Source of the DNA: Winogradskyella sp. | GTDB taxonomy: Bacteria > Bacteroidota > Bacteroidia > Flavobacteriales > Flavobacteriaceae | NCBI GenBank assembly: GCA_004211785.1 | Contig: SHBX01000020.1 | Location: forward strand, 1-48,943 | Reading direction: 5' to 3' | Length of the DNA: 48,943 bases | Part shown: piece after piece, positions 16,756-26,193 of the stretch | How the letters are laid out: each line of letters starts with the position of its first letter | Numbering within the stretch: the first letter of the stretch is position 1 | The notes under the pieces: model-generated | Told to the model about the DNA's origin: nothing | Seen by the model: the letters and a program-made list of their open reading frames with translations, nothing else | Databases searched by the model: none | Position numbers and translations under genes: made by a program

Positions 16756-16778
16756 ATTTCCCTTAATATTTAAAGTTT

Positions 16779-17789
16779 ATGTACAATTCAAAAATTACTG
16801 GTTTAGGAAAGTATGTGCCAGAGAATGTAGTTGCAAATAATGATTTAAAGGCTTTCATGGATACTAGTGATGAGTGGATACAGGAACGGACTGGTATAAA
16901 AGAGCGCCGTTGGATAGATCCAAAAACTAGTGAAGATACGACTTCTATAATGGGAGCTAAGGCTGCCAAAATAGCTATAGAACGTGCAGGGTTAACCAAA
17001 GATGATATAGACTTTATTGTTTTTGCAACATTAAGTCCAGATATGTATTTCCCTGGCGGAGGTGTACATGTGCAAGAACTTTTAGAAATGAATACGATTG
17101 GTGCCATCGATATTAGAAATCAATGTTCTGGATTTATCTATGGTATCTCTGTTGCTGACCAGTTTATAAAAACAGGCATGTATAAGAATGTTCTTGTTAT
17201 AGGTAGTGAAAATCACTCAGGTGGTTTAGAACGCTCAACAAGAGGTCGTGGTGTGACTGTAATTTTTGGAGATGGAGCAGGAGCGGCAGTTTTGAGTAGG
17301 GAAGATGATAACTCTAAAGGTATTTTATCTACACACTTACATTCTGAAGGAAAACATGCCAAAGAGCTAGCCTTAGAAGGACCGAGTACAGGACGTTGGG
17401 TGGATGCCATTATGGAAGAAAATGACCCAGATGATGTGTCTTATTATCCTTATATGAATGGACAGTTTGTGTTTAAACATGCTGTTGTACGTTTTAGTGA
17501 AGCTATTATTGAAGGGTTAATGCAAAATAACCTCCAAAAAGAAGATATAGATATGCTAATTCCGCACCAAGCTAATTTGCGCATATCACAGTTTATCCAA
17601 AGGAAATTTGGTTTGTCTGATGACCAAGTATATAATAATATTATGCGTTATGGTAATACCACAGCTGCATCAATCCCAATTGCATTGACTGAAGCATGGG
17701 AAGAAGGAAAAATAAAAGAAGGTAACAATGTGGTTTTAGCTGCTTTTGGTAGTGGTTTTACTTGGGGAAGTGCGATTATAAAATGGTAG
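16779..17789 (+). CDS. 3-oxoacyl-ACP synthase III family protein (FabH-like)
   Basis: A 336-residue thiolase-fold condensing enzyme. The catalytic triad is Cys116 (DIRNQCSGFIYG), His263 (LIPHQANLRI) and Asn293 (RYGNTTAASIP). The N-terminal TGLGKYVPENVV, DEWIQERTGIKERRW and FGDGAGAAVL also match the family. FabH starts type II fatty-acid synthesis by condensing acyl-CoA with malonyl-ACP. The usual neighbours plsX, rpmF or fabD are absent, and Flavobacteriaceae often hold several paralogues, so a specialised role is possible. It is monocistronic, with an operator-like palindrome upstream and a terminator downstream. Confidence 0.88.
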   Translation: MYNSKITGLGKYVPENVVANNDLKAFMDTSDEWIQERTGIKERRWIDPKTSEDTTSIMGAKAAKIAIERAGLTKDDIDFIVFATLSPDMYFPGGGVHVQELLEMNTIGAIDIRNQCSGFIYGISVADQFIKTGMYKNVLVIGSENHSGGLERSTRGRGVTVIFGDGAGAAVLSREDDNSKGILSTHLHSEGKHAKELALEGPSTGRWVDAIMEENDPDDVSYYPYMNGQFVFKHAVVRFSEAIIEGLMQNNLQKEDIDMLIPHQANLRISQFIQRKFGLSDDQVYNNIMRYGNTTAASIPIALTEAWEEGKIKEGNNVVLAAFGSGFTWGSAIIKW

Positions 17790-17821
17790 ATTTTTTAAAA
17801 TTATCTTAAATATATAAAATC

Positions 17822-17854
17822 AAAAAAGCCGAGACTCTCCAGACTCGGCTTTTT
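17822..17854 (+). terminator. Terminator of the FabH-type gene
   Basis: AAAAAAGCCGAG, a 10-nt loop, then CTCGGCTTTTT. It starts 33 bp after the stop codon. Confidence 0.8.
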
Positions 17855-18155
17855 CAGCTATTAACCAACTTTAACTAACACTATGTTATAAACTAAAATA
17901 TATAACACTTATTACTTAAAACTTATCTATAACAAAGACGTTCATGTTTATATTTTATTGCAAACTTTAACATATTTAACGGGTTTTAACAAAAAAATCC
18001 AAAAGCGGACAACCTTTGGATTTTACTATATCTAATTTGTAGTTATTTTTATTTTGAAGACTAACTCAAATAATTGTAAACTATAACTAGTTATAGGATA
18101 AGTCGATAAGTATTATTTATCATTACAAAAATCTATTTTCAAATAGTATGCCAAA

Positions 18156-18187
18156 CAAAAACCCGAAGCAAATTTGCTCCGGGCTTT
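18156..18187 (-). terminator. Terminator of the TonB-dependent receptor gene
   Basis: On the minus strand, CCCGGAGCAAA-TTTGCTTCGGG is followed by TTTTTG. The single non-Watson-Crick pair is G-U in the minus-strand RNA, which supports that orientation. Confidence 0.7.
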
Positions 18188-18252
18188 CTGTTTAATAGCC
18201 TAACACTAACACTAACCATCAACTATTAAGAAAGGCTATTAAATCTATACTT

Positions 18253-20724
18253 TTATAAAAATCCGCCACCAGATTTTTCATCATTATCACGTCGCTTACG
18301 TGATTTTGCTCTATACTTTCCACCACCAAAACGGTATGATAAACCCGCAAAAATGGTTTTGAATTCACCTTCAAAATTTACTTGTTGTCTAAATGGTCGT
18401 TCACTTAAAACACTAATCTCTTGTGTGTCGAATACATTATTAAAGTTTAGGCTAAACGTTGCTCTGTTGTCTTGTAAAAAGCTGTATCGCATTCCTAAAT
18501 TCACAAGGTATATTGGGTCAACTTCAAAGTTTAAACCCGTTTCTTTTCCTCGATATAAACCAAAAGCCGAAACGGATAATTTTTTTGTGATTTTAAAATT
18601 ATTAAACACTCTAAAGTTGTATACAAGGTTATCTACTTCAACGGTATTTACATTAATATCACCCTCTACTGGGTTTGTTAAAGTTGGGTCAATCGATTCC
18701 GCAATACCTTTTTGTTTTTGGTTATATAAATCAAAACTAGCATTGATACTCCACCATTTTATTGGTCTATAACTACTTGATAATTCAAATCCGTATGCAT
18801 ATGTGGTATCAAAATTACCGTTAGTTAAAATAACTCTTCCGGAGCCTAAATCTGAACGATCTACAATAACAACTTGGTTTATCTCGTCTTCAATAAGCCT
18901 ATAAAATACACCTCCTGTAATACTACCTTTTTCTAATTGACGTGTGTAGTTTGCTTCTACAGAATTTGTGAATTGTGGTTCTAATTCTGGATTACCAAAT
19001 TGTGATAGTAGCGCAGTATTAAACTCAGGAATAGGATTTACTTGTCCAACTCCAGGACGATCTACACGACGACTAAAACTAAATTGATAAGAATTTTTAT
19101 CAGATGCTTTATATGTTAAAAATGCTGATGGATACAATTGAAAATAGTCATTTTCAAAAGGAAAATCGGTTGTAGTGTTGTTTGATAAATCTGTATCTAC
19201 AGCAAAGGCATTTACATCAACAAGTTCTGCTCTTAACCCTAATTGATATGACCATTTTTCTAATTGTTTACCATAACTTGCGTATGCTGAGTAAATATCT
19301 CTTGTGTAATCAAAAGCTGTTGATGTTGGTATAAAATTACCAGCCGCATTTCTAACACGAGCATCAGAGTTATAGGCGATTGTATTTTCAAATAAACGTG
19401 CTTGTAATCCTAACTCTAATTTAGCCTTTTCAGACAATGGGTTAGTATAGTCAAGGTTTATTGTTGTTCTAGTCCTATCAATTCCTGTAAACTCTTCAAA
19501 ATTTGGTCGTGATGCGTTTCCTGAAAAGAGGTTATTTGTTTCACCATTTTGATCAAAAATATTATGGTCTACTTCTAGTTCTATATTATGACCTTCATCA
19601 ATATCATATTTGTAATTAAAGTTATATTGTTGACTGTCATTTTTGCTGTCTCCAATAATGTTTTGAAGCTGACCGTTACTTGTATTATTTGTGTCTGTCA
19701 ATGTAGTCTTTACTAATGCTCCACCTTCAAAGAAGTTTTGATTTGTAAATACAGAGATTGTGTTTTTGTCATTGATATAGTAGTCTAATCCAAATTTCAA
19801 TAAATGTGAGTCATTCTCATTTAATATATCTATATCTTGAATGAGATTGGTTTGTACTTGCTCAAGTCTACCAACATTTACATTATCAGAAATACTATTT
19901 CCATAACTACCATAAAAGTTTAATTTGCCATTACGATAATTGGCATCTATTGAGCTGTTGAACTTAGGTTCTATTTGGTAACTTAAACCAACGTTGATAT
20001 TACCATTAAAGCCAATATTCACATTCTTATGGAGAATAATATTTATTATACCACTCATGCCCTCAGGATTATACTTTGCAGAAGGATTTGTAATTAACTC
20101 TATTTGTTTAATAGAGGTAGATGGTAACTGTTTTAATAGTTGTGCAGCAGGAATATTAGATAACTTTCCATCTACCATAACTTGTACATTTGCATTACCA
20201 CGCATGGCAATAGCACCAGTTTGCTGGTCTACATTTACTGATGGAATATTATTCATTATATCTGAGGCTGTAGGTCCAGCTGTCGTTAAATCTTTACCGA
20301 CATTAATGACCTTGCGATCTATCTTTTGTTGTATTGTAGATACTTCAGCAACTACTGTAACTTCGTCAAGACTCTCAGCATCTTCACTTAAACTTACATC
20401 GCCAAGATTTACCTTATAATTCCCTTTTTCTAGTGTTACAGTTTGCGTAACTGTTTTGTAGCCTATATAAGTAATATCTACTAATACAGTGCCTTCAGGG
20501 ATTTTATCTATAAAAAAGTTTCCATCGGCATCCGTAATACCACCAGTAATTACTTTTTGGTCTTTGTCTTTAATAATAACATTAACATAAGCGAGAGGTT
20601 GTTTTAAAGTAGCGTCCATAACACGGCCAGAAATTGAACCGTTTTTAATATCAGAATTTGAATTTGGTTGTGCAATTGTCACAAAAGAGAATAGCATGAC
20701 AATTACCATTAGGTAATGTTTCAT
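18253..20724 (-). CDS. TonB-dependent receptor, outer-membrane beta-barrel family
   Basis: An 823-residue outer-membrane protein starting at ATG 20724 (MKHYLMVIVMLFSFVTIAQ, a clean signal peptide). The longer open frame to 20838 adds a non-signal extension and is rejected. Domains are a CarboxypepD_reg-like N-terminal domain (about 30-110; GSISGRVMDATLKQPLAYVNV ... DGNFFIDKIPEG), a TonB plug (about 125-230; MNNIPSVNVDQQTGAIAMRG, KQIELITNPSAKYNPEGMSGIINI), and a large barrel ending in FAGLSYRFGGGKYR. The ITNPSAKY signature belongs to the outer-membrane beta-barrel family (PF14905-like), not the SusC family. The substrate is unknown and no SusD partner is present. The C-terminus has a basic/Gly tail (RAKSRKRRDNDEKSGGGFL). 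Confidence 0.88.
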   Translation of the reverse strand: MKHYLMVIVMLFSFVTIAQPNSNSDIKNGSISGRVMDATLKQPLAYVNVIIKDKDQKVITGGITDADGNFFIDKIPEGTVLVDITYIGYKTVTQTVTLEKGNYKVNLGDVSLSEDAESLDEVTVVAEVSTIQQKIDRKVINVGKDLTTAGPTASDIMNNIPSVNVDQQTGAIAMRGNANVQVMVDGKLSNIPAAQLLKQLPSTSIKQIELITNPSAKYNPEGMSGIINIILHKNVNIGFNGNINVGLSYQIEPKFNSSIDANYRNGKLNFYGSYGNSISDNVNVGRLEQVQTNLIQDIDILNENDSHLLKFGLDYYINDKNTISVFTNQNFFEGGALVKTTLTDTNNTSNGQLQNIIGDSKNDSQQYNFNYKYDIDEGHNIELEVDHNIFDQNGETNNLFSGNASRPNFEEFTGIDRTRTTINLDYTNPLSEKAKLELGLQARLFENTIAYNSDARVRNAAGNFIPTSTAFDYTRDIYSAYASYGKQLEKWSYQLGLRAELVDVNAFAVDTDLSNNTTTDFPFENDYFQLYPSAFLTYKASDKNSYQFSFSRRVDRPGVGQVNPIPEFNTALLSQFGNPELEPQFTNSVEANYTRQLEKGSITGGVFYRLIEDEINQVVIVDRSDLGSGRVILTNGNFDTTYAYGFELSSSYRPIKWWSINASFDLYNQKQKGIAESIDPTLTNPVEGDINVNTVEVDNLVYNFRVFNNFKITKKLSVSAFGLYRGKETGLNFEVDPIYLVNLGMRYSFLQDNRATFSLNFNNVFDTQEISVLSERPFRQQVNFEGEFKTIFAGLSYRFGGGKYRAKSRKRRDNDEKSGGGFL

Positions 20725-20857
20725 TGATTGTTCGTTTTTATGATACTGAATTCTTAAAATATTGCAGTATCGATTGATTGATGATAGTTTGTTAATGTGT
20801 AGACGACTATTTTTGTAAGTTGTTACTTGTTTTAACAAATCTTAACAAATATTATTT

Positions 20858-21220
20858 ATGAATAAGAAAACATTAGTTCTTGGAGCGTCTTTAAAAGAGC
20901 AGCGTTATTCTAACATTGCTATTAATCGGCTGGTTAGATACGGGCATGAGGTTAAGGCATTTGGCCTTCGTGAGGGTGAGGTCGCTGGTACTAGTATTGA
21001 TACAGAATTGCATGACTATAAAGACATCGATACAGTGACCTTATATCTGAACCCTATAAGACAACAACAATATTATGACTATGTTATTGGCTTAAATCCA
21101 AAACGTGTGATTTTTAATCCAGGAACAGAAAACCCTGAATTTTATAAATTATTATCCCAAAATAATATTGAATACGAAGTTGCATGTACATTAGTACTTC
21201 TAGGTACTAACCAATACTAG
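20858..21220 (+). CDS. CoA-binding domain protein (YccU-like)
   Basis: A 120-residue Rossmann-like protein of the CoA_binding_2 family: [19 protein letters not shown] (4-22), an [11 protein letters not shown] loop, and [12 protein letters not shown]. Stand-alone members bind CoA but have no clear enzymatic role. The 3' end overlaps the convergent symporter gene by 14 bp (21207-21220). The start is ATG at 20858, in a region divergent from the TonB receptor gene. Confidence 0.8.
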   Translation: MNKKTLVLGASLKEQRYSNIAINRLVRYGHEVKAFGLREGEVAGTSIDTELHDYKDIDTVTLYLNPIRQQQYYDYVIGLNPKRVIFNPGTENPEFYKLLSQNNIEYEVACTLVLLGTNQY

Positions 21221-22679
21221 ATGCTTGTTTTTTTGAAATCAATAATAACCCTAAAAAGGTGATAAAGCCATTAAGGATTAAAATCTCCCAATGAAACTGA
21301 TATTTGCCAATTACAGATTCTGGTAATAATGTAATAGCAAAACTAATACCAATAGAAAGTAGGGCTACTATCCATGCATACTTATCCTTAATGTTACGCT
21401 TGGTTAAAATTCCAAAAGCAAATAAACCTAGTAATGGTCCGTAAGTAAAAGTGGCGAATTTAAATAGGTTACTAACTACATTACCGTCTAGAAAGTTGAA
21501 TATTATAACCACAATTACAAGCGCTAACGAAACACCAACATGTACTTTTTTTCGCAAGGGTTTTTGTTCTTCCTTAGGTCGTTTTTCAATATTTAAAAAG
21601 TCTACAGAAAATGATGTTGTTAAAGAGGTTAGCGCGCTATCTGCACTAGAATAGGCAGCAGCTATCAATCCAATAATAAATATTACCGCTAGTGGTTTTC
21701 CAAGACCTTGGTTCATGGCAATTTCTGGGAAAAGCAAATCGGTTCTAACACGTCCATCTACATTTGGTATTTGTACTCCAAATTGTTCAGAATAGATAAA
21801 TAACAAAGCGCCAAGAGATAAGAATGCAAAGTTTACAATAACCAGAAGTACTGACATGCTTATCATATTTTTTTGAGCATCTTTCTCGGTTTTGCAGGTA
21901 AGATTCTTTTGCATCATGTCTTGGTCAAGACCAGTCATAGCAATAGTAATGAAGATTCCTCCAAGAAAGTATTTCCAGAAATACTGTTTAGAATTGATGT
22001 CATCAAAAAAGAAAATCTGACCTTTCTCAGCAAATGCATCAGATTTTAAAAACTCAACATAAGACCAATCTAATTTTTGGTTTATTAAATATATAGCTAA
22101 ACCAACTGCAGTTAACATGGCTAAGGTCTGCAATGTATCTGTCCATATAATGGTTTTTATACCTCCTTTGAACGTATATATCCAAATCAATAAAATTGAA
22201 ATGACCACGGTTAACCAAAATGGTACACCCATTTGTTCAAACACAACGTACTGCATAGCTAAAGCCACTAAAAACAATCTAAAAGATGCTCCTGTAACGC
22301 GAGAAAGTAAAAAGAAAAACGCACCGGTTTTATAACTTACAATGCCAAATCTTTGCTCCAAATATTGATAAATAGAAGTAATGTTCAACCTGTAATAAAG
22401 CGGAAGTAATACAAATGCAATAACAAAATAACCAACAAAGAAACCAAGAACACCTTGCATATAAGCAAACTCCTGACCACCAATTAAACCAGGGACAGAA
22501 ATGAATGTAACACCAGAAAGAGAGGCGCCAATCATCCCAAAAGCTACTAAATACCATGGCGCTGATTTATTTGCTTTAAAAAAAGCGGCATTGGTATCTT
22601 CTTTTCCAGTGAAATAGGAAATTAAAACCAATACACCGAAGTAGGCAGCAATGAGAAGTAGGATAGAAGTAGGTGACAT
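21207..22679 (-). CDS. Sodium:solute symporter family protein
   Basis: A 490-residue membrane transporter of the SSS family with about 13 hydrophobic segments. It starts at ATG 22679 ([20 protein letters not shown]); the longer frame to 22727 is less likely. Family marks are [18 protein letters not shown] in helix 1 (sodium and substrate region), [11 protein letters not shown], the helix 8 segment [21 protein letters not shown] (Na2-site Ser residues), and [17 protein letters not shown]. The substrate cannot be deduced. The gene ends convergently into the CoA-binding gene with a 14-bp overlap, so the two 3' ends share coding DNA. Confidence 0.87.
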   Translation of the reverse strand: MSPTSILLLIAAYFGVLVLISYFTGKEDTNAAFFKANKSAPWYLVAFGMIGASLSGVTFISVPGLIGGQEFAYMQGVLGFFVGYFVIAFVLLPLYYRLNITSIYQYLEQRFGIVSYKTGAFFFLLSRVTGASFRLFLVALAMQYVVFEQMGVPFWLTVVISILLIWIYTFKGGIKTIIWTDTLQTLAMLTAVGLAIYLINQKLDWSYVEFLKSDAFAEKGQIFFFDDINSKQYFWKYFLGGIFITIAMTGLDQDMMQKNLTCKTEKDAQKNMISMSVLLVIVNFAFLSLGALLFIYSEQFGVQIPNVDGRVRTDLLFPEIAMNQGLGKPLAVIFIIGLIAAAYSSADSALTSLTTSFSVDFLNIEKRPKEEQKPLRKKVHVGVSLALVIVVIIFNFLDGNVVSNLFKFATFTYGPLLGLFAFGILTKRNIKDKYAWIVALLSIGISFAITLLPESVIGKYQFHWEILILNGFITFLGLLLISKKQASSIG

Positions 22680-22770
22680 AAAATCAGTAATTAATTCATT
22701 CGAAAATAAACTTTTTAGAAATACCAATACGTATCATTTCAAAAATTAAAAAATACCTAACTTCGCCAAT

Positions 22771-23388
22771 ATGGAATTTTCTTCAAAACTTTTAGAAAAT
22801 GCAGTTAACGAAATGTCACAATTACCAGGTATTGGTAAACGTACAGCATTACGTTTGGTGTTGCATTTGTTGCGTCAACCCAAAGAACAATCCTTTTTGT
22901 TGGCAGCCGCACTACAAAAAGTACGCGAAGAGATAAATTTCTGTAAATCTTGTCATAATATTAGCGATAAGGAGTTGTGTGAAATCTGCACAAACCCAAT
23001 GCGAAAAAAAGAATTGATTTGTGTCGTTGAAGATATTCGCGATGTTATGGCTATTGAAAGTACAGGCTCTTTTAAAGGTTTATATCATGTTTTGGGTGGA
23101 AAAATTTCGCCAATGGATGGCATTGGACCTCAAGACTTAAATATTGATGCTTTAGTTAGCAAAGTAAAAACAGGCGAGGTCGAAGAACTTATTTTTGCGA
23201 TGAGTCCAACGATGGAAGGCGATACGACAAACTTTTATATTTTTAAGCAATTGGCTGATTTTGAAGTGAAAACATCGACAATTGCAAGAGGAATTGCAGC
23301 AGGCAATGAGTTAGAGTATGCTGATGAGGTTACTTTAGGAAGAAGTATTATCGATCGTATTCCGTTTGAATCATCTTTAAAACTATAA
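22771..23388 (+). CDS. recR: Recombination mediator RecR
   Basis: A 205-residue RecR. An N-terminal helix-hairpin-helix ([17 protein letters not shown], 18-34) is followed by a four-cysteine zinc finger (CKSC ... CEIC) and a Toprim domain ([28 protein letters not shown]), then the C-terminal [21 protein letters not shown]. RecR acts with RecO, and RecF where present, to load RecA on gapped DNA. It starts a three-gene run with the phosphoribosyltransferase-like and HAD genes downstream. Confidence 0.95.
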   Translation: MEFSSKLLENAVNEMSQLPGIGKRTALRLVLHLLRQPKEQSFLLAAALQKVREEINFCKSCHNISDKELCEICTNPMRKKELICVVEDIRDVMAIESTGSFKGLYHVLGGKISPMDGIGPQDLNIDALVSKVKTGEVEELIFAMSPTMEGDTTNFYIFKQLADFEVKTSTIARGIAAGNELEYADEVTLGRSIIDRIPFESSLKL

Positions 23389-23398
23389 CCTTTCAATT

Positions 23399-23977
23399 TT
23401 GAAAGTAATCACACTACATAAAATTGCATTTGAGAGGCATTGTGTTGAGTTGTTTTCTAAACTAGAAAGCAACCCAGATGTGGTTGTTGGTATTCTAAAT
23501 GGCGGTGGCTATGTATTGGAAGAATTCAAAAAAGAAAGCTCAAATGGAGGTATCATTTTTGAAACAGTAAAGTTGCAACGGTCTTCGACCAAAGGTGTTA
23601 AGCAAAGTAGTTTTATGAAGAATTTATTGAATTTGTTACCGTATTCAATATTGAATAGAGCTAGAGTTTCTGAGCATCAAAAACAGATAAAAGCATCCGA
23701 CAGAAGCAATCTCCAAGATGTTGAAATCGATTTTAACTCTACTAAAAAAGAGCCTATAAAGGACATTCTTATACTTGATGATGCTCTAGATTCTGGACAA
23801 ACTATGCAATCCGTTGTAAAAGTGTTGTCAAATAAATTCCCACAAGCCTCTATTAAAACAGCAGTTTTGGCTTGGACAAATTCCGAGTCAATAATGACTC
23901 CCGATTATTATATTTTTAAGAACGAACTTGTTCGTTTTCCATGGTCATTAGATTATAAAACTAAGCGTCATGGATAA
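23399..23977 (+). CDS. Phosphoribosyltransferase-fold protein
   Basis: A 192-residue protein with the PRPP-binding loop KDILILDDALDSGQTMQSVV (about 121-140), the signature of type I phosphoribosyltransferases. The N-terminal GILNGGGYVLEEF supplies the PPi loop. Between them lies a less conserved basic insert (about 55-115) that could hold the base-specific hood. I do not recognise the substrate. The start is TTG at 23399 (MKVITLHK); an in-frame stop at 23378-23380 and the lack of an early ATG leave no better option. It overlaps the HAD gene by 8 bp and lies 10 bp after recR, so the three are probably cotranscribed. Confidence 0.7.
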   Translation: MKVITLHKIAFERHCVELFSKLESNPDVVVGILNGGGYVLEEFKKESSNGGIIFETVKLQRSSTKGVKQSSFMKNLLNLLPYSILNRARVSEHQKQIKASDRSNLQDVEIDFNSTKKEPIKDILILDDALDSGQTMQSVVKVLSNKFPQASIKTAVLAWTNSESIMTPDYYIFKNELVRFPWSLDYKTKRHG

Positions 23978-24590
23978 AAAGGTTTTAGTTGTTGATTTAG
24001 ATGGAACCTTATATAATTCCAATACGTTTCATGAGTTTCTCAAATATTTACTGAGTTATTATTTAAATGATTTTAGAATGTTCAGGTTTAATACACTCTT
24101 GTTTTTTATTAAACTTAGAATGGTCAGACTTGTTTCTCATGCTAGGTTAAAATATTTGACTTTGAGGATGATAGAGAATGAAGACATTGACTTTCAAAAT
24201 TTCATTTCAAAACTATCAAAGTATAAAAACGAATTAGAAGAAATGTCAGATTCATCTTTTGATGTCAAAATATTAGCAACAGCAGCTCCAAGTTGTTATG
24301 CGGATTGGATTGCAAAAACCGAAGGTTTTGATGTGTGTTTAGCAACAGATTTTCCTGAACATGGGTTTTCTGCAGATTTTGAAAATCTTAGAGAACGAAA
24401 GAAAGAAAACCTTTTAAGCTATTTTGAAAAGAATAATCTGAAATCTGTAGATGTGTTTATTACAGACCATATTGATGATGCACCAATTATTAAAATGGCT
24501 AAAAAGAATATAATTGTTAATCCAAATGCTAAATTTTCTAACTGGTTGAAAGAGAATTTGATTAATTTTGAAGTACGAAAAACAAAGTAA
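23970..24590 (+). CDS. HAD family hydrolase
   Basis: A 206-residue haloacid-dehalogenase-superfamily protein. Motif I is VLVVDLDGTLYNSNTF (nucleophile Asp9, acid/base Asp11), motif II is probably ILATAAPS, and motif IV is FITDHIDDAPIIKMAKKNIIVNP. A helical cap sits after motif I (about 20-85, with FLKYLLSYYLNDF), as in phosphoserine-phosphatase-like (type IB) members. The substrate is unknown. Its start overlaps the end of the phosphoribosyltransferase-like gene by 8 bp, which suggests a shared pathway handling a phosphorylated ribose or nucleotide-like compound; that link is inference. Confidence 0.75.
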   Translation: MDKKVLVVDLDGTLYNSNTFHEFLKYLLSYYLNDFRMFRFNTLLFFIKLRMVRLVSHARLKYLTLRMIENEDIDFQNFISKLSKYKNELEEMSDSSFDVKILATAAPSCYADWIAKTEGFDVCLATDFPEHGFSADFENLRERKKENLLSYFEKNNLKSVDVFITDHIDDAPIIKMAKKNIIVNPNAKFSNWLKENLINFEVRKTK

Positions 24591-24663
24591 TTTTGCGCTC
24601 AATATGATTGCTAAATTTTGATTAATATTTAGTGAATTGACAGTAGAATATCTGTTTTTTTAT

Positions 24664-24671
24664 TAATTTTG
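24664..24671 (+). promoter_or_regulatory. Putative -7 box for the E2 gene
   Basis: TAATTTTG followed by CATCC matches TAnnTTTG, 37 bp before the ATG at 24709. A TTG at 24637-24639 is 24 bp away, rather far for a -33 element. Confidence 0.4.
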
Positions 24672-24708
24672 CATCCGATTACCAAATAACGACTATCAAA
24701 TTAGAGAT

Positions 24709-26019
24709 ATGGCAAAGTTTGAACTAAAATTACCTAAGATGGGAGAGAGTGTTGCTGAGGCAACCATAACCTCATGGCTTAAAGAAATAGGTGAAACTAT
24801 TGAAGCTGATGAAGCAGTCTTAGAAATTGCTACAGATAAGGTGGATAGTGAAGTGCCAAGTGAAGTTGATGGTGTCTTAGTTGAAAAACTATTTGATGTT
24901 GATGCTGTTGTCCAAGTTGGGCAAACGATTGCAGTAATTGAAACTGAAGGAGGCAATACTGTTGAGATAAAAGCAACAGCTGCTGAAACGCAAAAAGTAG
25001 AACCGGTAAAAGAGGTTGCAGAAGTAGCTCAAACTGTTGTAGCTGCTAAAGAAATTACAGCGCCAATTGAATCTACAGGTGAGCGTTTCTATTCGCCATT
25101 AGTAAAAAACATTGCCAAGCAAGAAGGTATTTCTCAAACTGAGTTAGATACTATTGCTGGTACTGGCAAAGATGGTCGTGTTACTAAAAATGATATCAAG
25201 TCATATTTAAAGTCACGTAGCTCAGCTCCAAAAACAGAAACAGTTGTTCCTGCACCAGCTGTACCAACAAAGTCTTTAGAAAAGAAAGCTGCACCAGTTG
25301 TAGCATCTGGTGATGATGAAATCGTTGAGATGAGTCGTATGGGCAAATTAGTAGCCAAGCATATGGTGGATTCTGTGCAAACATCTGCACACGTACAGTC
25401 GTTTATTGAAGCCGATGTCACTAACATTTGGAACTGGCGTAAAAAACATAAAGACAACTTTAAAAGTCGTGAAGGCGAGAATTTAACCTTTACACCAATA
25501 TTTATGGAAGCCGTTGCAAAAGCATTGCGCGATTTTCCAATGATGAATATTTCTGTACAAGGTGATAGCATTGTTAAAAAGAAGCATATTAACTTAGGTA
25601 TGGCAGCAGCTTTACCTGACGGAAACTTAATTGTGCCAGTCATAAAAGATGCAGACCAACTGAATCTTTTGGGTATGGCCAAAAAGGTAAACGATTTAGC
25701 CAATAGAGCTAGACTTGGAAAATTAAATCCAGACGACATACAAGCTGGAACATATACTGTAACTAATGTGGGTACGTTTGGTAGTATTATGGGTACGCCA
25801 ATTATTAACCAGCCACAAGTTGGTATTTTAGCTTTAGGTGCTATACGTAAAGTCCCTGCAGTTATTGAAACACCAGAAGGTGATTTTATTGGCATCCGTT
25901 ACCGTATGTTTTTATCACACTCTTACGACCACCGTGTTGTAAATGGTGCACTTGGTGGACAGTTTGTAAAAGCCGTAAAAGACTATTTAGAGTCTTGGGA
26001 TATGGATAGAGAAATATAG
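24709..26019 (+). CDS. 2-oxo acid dehydrogenase E2 component (dihydrolipoamide acyltransferase)
   Basis: A 436-residue E2 with a lipoyl domain (1-76; the lipoylated Lys44 lies in EIATDKVDSEVPSE), an Ala/Val/Pro-rich linker, an E3/E1-binding domain (about 126-162; YSPLVKNIAKQEGI ... GTGKDGRVTKNDIKSYL), a second linker, and the catalytic domain (about 205-436) ending in SYDHRVVNGALGGQF with catalytic His408 and an HRxxxG-like motif. It transfers acyl groups from lipoamide to CoA. The complex cannot be named from sequence with certainty; a branched-chain 2-oxoacid dehydrogenase is the usual assignment for this stand-alone type in Bacteroidota. No E1 or E3 gene lies nearby. Confidence 0.88.
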   Translation: MAKFELKLPKMGESVAEATITSWLKEIGETIEADEAVLEIATDKVDSEVPSEVDGVLVEKLFDVDAVVQVGQTIAVIETEGGNTVEIKATAAETQKVEPVKEVAEVAQTVVAAKEITAPIESTGERFYSPLVKNIAKQEGISQTELDTIAGTGKDGRVTKNDIKSYLKSRSSAPKTETVVPAPAVPTKSLEKKAAPVVASGDDEIVEMSRMGKLVAKHMVDSVQTSAHVQSFIEADVTNIWNWRKKHKDNFKSREGENLTFTPIFMEAVAKALRDFPMMNISVQGDSIVKKKHINLGMAAALPDGNLIVPVIKDADQLNLLGMAKKVNDLANRARLGKLNPDDIQAGTYTVTNVGTFGSIMGTPIINQPQVGILALGAIRKVPAVIETPEGDFIGIRYRMFLSHSYDHRVVNGALGGQFVKAVKDYLESWDMDREI

Positions 26020-26040
26020 TAACACCAATTTTATATATTG

Positions 26041-26071
26041 AAAAAGCACAGTTTTTGAACTGTGCTTTTTT
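26041..26071 (+). terminator. Terminator of the E2 gene
   Basis: AAAAAGCACAGTT-TTTG-AACTGTGCTTTTTT, 22 bp after the stop. Confidence 0.85.
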
Positions 26072-26144
26072 GTTTCGTTTTAATGTTTTTTATCAAGTGC
26101 TAAACGAAAGTTAGTATTTTAAAAATCTAAAGTCAAGTCTAGCA

Positions 26145-26175
26145 TTGGGTATTGTTTGAATTCTAATTACCTTTG
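26145..26175 (+). promoter_or_regulatory. Promoter of the exonuclease gene
   Basis: TTG (26145-26147), 20 bp, then TACCTTTG (26168-26175) fits the Bacteroidota -33/-7 pattern. Transcription would start near 26182. This places the ATG at 26194 first and rules out the TTG at 26173, which falls inside the -7 box. Confidence 0.55.
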
Positions 26176-26193
26176 ATTTTCAAAATAAAACCT

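Larger units (their letters stand above)
17790..18252. other. 463-bp convergent intergenic region without a gene
   Basis: It contains the FabH-side terminator (17822-17854), an imperfect hairpin around 17995-18024 (AAATCCAAA ... CTTTGGATTT), a perfect palindrome CTATAACTAGTTATAG (18081-18096), and the TonB-receptor terminator (18156-18187). The rest is AT-rich and has no usable open frame. On the minus strand, GTTAGT-rich segments precede both terminators (near 17870-17880 and 18200-18215). A small RNA is possible but unproven. Confidence 0.5.

Noticed and set aside
18181..18190. Second copy of the GGGCTTTC module of the dispersed repeat
   Set aside because: It is part of the TonB-receptor terminator stem. 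The other modules of the repeat are missing.
20725..20838. Longer start of the TonB-dependent receptor
   Set aside because: The extension hides the clear signal peptide that begins at 20724.
25134..25895. Long open frame antisense to the E2 gene
   Set aside because: A shadow of the E2 coding frame. Its translation is low-complexity Ser/Ile/Phe-rich with no motif, and it has no promoter-like sequence of its own.
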